Part shown: in pieces, positions 61,877-64,000 of the stretch
How positions within the stretch are numbered: position 1 is the first letter of the stretch
How the letters are laid out: each line of letters starts with the position of its first letter
Origin: Lachnospiraceae bacterium
GTDB lineage: Bacteria > Bacillota > Clostridia > Lachnospirales > Lachnospiraceae
Direction of reading: 5' to 3'
NCBI GenBank assembly: GCA_017439665.1
Contig: JAFSIS010000070.1
Location: forward strand, 186,001 to 250,000
Length of the DNA: 64,000 nucleotides
Notes under the pieces: generated by a model
Databases searched by the model: none
Told to the model about the DNA's origin: nothing
Seen by the model: only the letters and a program-made list of their open reading frames with translations
Position numbers and translations under genes: made by a program

Positions 61877-63042
61877 AAAAAATATGTGTGGTAACTGCAA
61901 CCAGAGCTGAATATGGTCTTTTAAGGCCTGTGATTGATAAGCTGGCTTCTTCAGAAGATATAGAGCTTCAACTGGTTGTTACAGGTATGCATCTGTCACC
62001 GGAGTTTGGATTGACATACCGGGAGATAGAGGAAGATGGATATCCTATAAGAAAAAAAATAGAAATGTTGTTAAGTTCAGATACAGAACCAGCAATAACA
62101 AAATCCATGGCAGTTGCCCTTATGGGATTTGCGGATTTTTTTGCAGATGACAGACCGGATATAGTGGTGATTCTTGGTGATCGATATGAAATGCTGATGA
62201 CAGCCACTGCTGCGATGATCGCAAAAATTCCTATTGCGCATATCCATGGTGGAGAATTAACTGAGGGAGCATATGATGATGCTATACGCCATTCTATTAC
62301 AAAAATGAGTCAGCTTCACTTTGCCTCTACAGAAGAATATCAAAGGCGTATTATTCAGTTAGGTGAGTGCCCGGAGAGAGTTTTCAATGTAGGTGCATTA
62401 GGAGTAGAGAGTATTAAAAAAATAAAGTTATTATCAAAGGAAGAACTGGAAAAAAATTTGAATTTTTCAATTCAAGATAATACTTTTGTAGTTACCTACC
62501 ATCCTGTTACCTTGGAAACTTTTTCTTCCGAAGTACAATTTAGTAATTTATTGCAGGTAATAGACCGTCATCAGGAATGGAAGGTTATTTTCACCAAGGC
62601 AAATGCTGATACTGATGGAAGAATTATCAATCGGATGATTGATGAATATGTAGGCAAGCATAATGAGAGATGCATTGCTTTTTCTTCATTAGGACAGCTT
62701 CGATATCTGAGTGTGTTGCAATACTGCAGTGCGGTCGTGGGAAATTCTTCCAGTGGGATTATTGAGGTGCCATCCTTTCATATTCCAACAATCAATATTG
62801 GAAACAGACAACAGGGAAGGATTACCGGAGGATCAGTAATTCACTGTGGATATGAAAGCAGTGAAATTGAAGAAGCTATAAATAAAGCACTGTCATCAGA
62901 ATTCATGGAGATGATTAAAGGATATATGAATCCCTATGAAGGAATAAACACAAGTGAAAAGATTGTAGGGAAGATTAAAGAAGTATTGGCTAAAGGAATA
63001 GATACAAAAAAGAAATTTTACGATATAAAAGTTTCGAATTAA
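61873..63042 (+). CDS. neuC: UDP/GDP-N-acetylglucosamine 2-epimerase (hydrolysing), NeuC/LegG
   Basis: 389 residues. VVTATRAEYGLLRPVIDKL at 5-23, LGDRYEMLMTATAAMI near 102-117, HIHGGELTEGAYDDAIRHSI and VGNSSSGIIEVPSF with INIGNRQQGR are diagnostic of the hydrolysing 2-epimerases (GT-B fold). The enzyme removes the nucleotide and epimerises C2, giving the substrate of NeuB. NeuC acts on UDP-GlcNAc and LegG on the diacetamido sugar; neighbours favour LegG. It overlaps neuB as ATGA. Confidence 0.94.
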   Translation: MKKICVVTATRAEYGLLRPVIDKLASSEDIELQLVVTGMHLSPEFGLTYREIEEDGYPIRKKIEMLLSSDTEPAITKSMAVALMGFADFFADDRPDIVVILGDRYEMLMTATAAMIAKIPIAHIHGGELTEGAYDDAIRHSITKMSQLHFASTEEYQRRIIQLGECPERVFNVGALGVESIKKIKLLSKEELEKNLNFSIQDNTFVVTYHPVTLETFSSEVQFSNLLQVIDRHQEWKVIFTKANADTDGRIINRMIDEYVGKHNERCIAFSSLGQLRYLSVLQYCSAVVGNSSSGIIEVPSFHIPTINIGNRQQGRITGGSVIHCGYESSEIEEAINKALSSEFMEMIKGYMNPYEGINTSEKIVGKIKEVLAKGIDTKKKFYDIKVSN

Positions 63043-63055
63043 ACGAGGGAAAATA

Positions 63056-64000
63056 ATGCAAATTATTGTAATTGGTTTGGGATCCATGGGAAAAAGAAGA
63101 ATCCGTTTGCTTAACCAATATATTGATCAAAAAGCAGAAAATCAAGAAGCATGGAAAATCATTGGCATAGATTCCCAAAAAGGACGCAGGCAGGAATGTC
63201 AGGAATCTTTTGGAATAGACGTATTTTCTTCATTAGAAGAAGCTCTTAATTGCACGGAGCTTGATTGTGCAGTTGTTTCCTCTTCTCCAATGAGCCACGC
63301 GGATATTACCAGTGCCTGTTTAGAAGCTAATCTTCATGTTTTTAGTGAAATCAATTTGATAGATAAAGGATATGAGGATAACCTCAAATTGGCAAGAGAA
63401 AAAAATAAAACCTTATTTCTCTCAGCAATGTTTATCTATAGAAAAGAAATAGAATATATTAAAAAACGAATAAGGGATATTTCTTTTGCAGGAATGTATC
63501 ACTATCATGTGGGGCAATATTTACCGGACTGGCATCCATGGGAAAGCTATAAAGACTATTTTATTGGACATAAGGAAACAAATGGCTGCCGTGAGATATT
63601 AGCTGTTGAATTACCTTGGCTGATCGATACTTTTGGTGCCGTGAAATCTTTTTATAGCAGCCATAAGAAGGTCACAAATCTGGATATAGATTATGATGAT
63701 TGCTATCAGATTTTTTTAGAGCATGAATCAGGTGCAACAGGCTGTCTTATGGTAGATGTTGTTACTCCGAAGGTAGGCAGAAGATTGGAAATGTGGCAGG
63801 AGCATTTTTGCCTGTCCTGGGAGGGGACTCCGGATACATTATGTGAATATGATAAAGGTATGAAAAAAATGATACCAATATCTGTGTATGACAGCTATGA
63901 ACATAAAGAAGGGTATAACCACTCCATTGTTGAAGATGCTTATTACGAAGAATTAGTTAATTTTATTGAAGTCATTAATGGAAAGAATACACCAAGATAT
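63056..64000 (+). CDS. Gfo/Idh/MocA family oxidoreductase, 3' end cut by window
   Basis: The frame is open from ATG 63056 to the window end (315 codons seen). ACGAGGGA precedes the start. IIVIGLGSMGKRRIRLL is the NAD(P)-binding GxGxxG-type strand, VVSSSPMSHADIT the nucleotide-binding block, and VFSEINLIDKGYEDNLKLA matches the E-K/N-P-like segment after it. Family members oxidise or reduce sugars bound to a nucleotide. Homologues sit in nonulosonate clusters, but the reaction here is unknown. The remaining pathway genes (aminotransferase LegC, cytidylyltransferase LegF) are not in the window and may follow. Confidence 0.88.
   Translation, partial: MQIIVIGLGSMGKRRIRLLNQYIDQKAENQEAWKIIGIDSQKGRRQECQESFGIDVFSSLEEALNCTELDCAVVSSSPMSHADITSACLEANLHVFSEINLIDKGYEDNLKLAREKNKTLFLSAMFIYRKEIEYIKKRIRDISFAGMYHYHVGQYLPDWHPWESYKDYFIGHKETNGCREILAVELPWLIDTFGAVKSFYSSHKKVTNLDIDYDDCYQIFLEHESGATGCLMVDVVTPKVGRRLEMWQEHFCLSWEGTPDTLCEYDKGMKKMIPISVYDSYEHKEGYNHSIVEDAYYEELVNFIEVINGKNTPRY

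Overview
The window is almost entirely one surface-polysaccharide (capsule/exopolysaccharide) biosynthesis locus. I count 55 protein genes, 53 of them on the + strand and usually overlapping or only a few bases apart. I see no tRNA, rRNA, CRISPR array, insertion sequence or integrase. Strong Shine-Dalgarno sites, many TTG/GTG starts, moderate to low GC and families such as DUF6056, DUF6020, DUF2304 and DUF5672 point to a Gram-positive gut Clostridia, most likely Lachnospiraceae (inference from gene content only).

Layout. (1) 1-8448: two asparagine-synthase-like amidotransferases, a polytopic GT-C-like protein, a GT4 and a fused GT2-GT11 protein. A strong terminator-like hairpin follows at 8462-8516. 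(2) 8531-27969: a PglK-type ABC exporter, then a run of glycosyltransferases (GT2, GT11, GT14, GT17, DUF5672), a Wzy-like polymerase, a polysaccharide pyruvyl transferase, a GH105 hydrolase, two DUF6056 membrane proteins and a Wzx-like flippase. The run ends in a clear terminator at 27991-28031. (3) 28035-29924: a DUF6020 membrane protein on the - strand with its own promoter. (4) 30015 onward: a near-consensus promoter drives a second long + strand run. It holds two more Wzy-like proteins, a GT26-GT4 fusion, a dTDP-3-amino-sugar pair (DegT aminotransferase plus FdtA/QdtA isomerase), many glycosyltransferases, an AlgJ/MBOAT O-acetylation pair, a second PglK-type exporter, and a GT11-GT6 pair resembling ABO blood-group synthesis. 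(5) 56308-64000: a legionaminic-acid-type nonulosonate module (LegB, PtmE, NeuD, NeuB, NeuC homologues) interrupted by a third PglK-type exporter. It runs off the window inside a Gfo/Idh oxidoreductase.

How the genes fit together. Sugar-nucleotide genes supply unusual residues: a nonulosonic acid, a 3-amino-3,6-dideoxyhexose and possibly uronamides. About two dozen transferases assemble repeat units on a lipid carrier. Four flippase candidates and three polymerase candidates export and join them. Acetyl, pyruvyl and amide groups decorate them. That is more flippases and polymerases than one polymer needs, so the locus is probably several polysaccharide modules joined together. No initiating phosphoglycosyltransferase, chain-length regulator or transcription regulator is visible, so these lie outside the window.

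The most unusual non-coding feature is a roughly 68-base two-hairpin element present three times (10276, 15284, 24790). Each copy sits directly before a start codon and shows compensatory base changes. Base composition drops from the left to the right half, and the 50-54 kb part is the most AT-rich, which suggests mosaic acquisition. Starts were moved from the longest reading frame where a Shine-Dalgarno site or the family's N-terminus supported a later codon.
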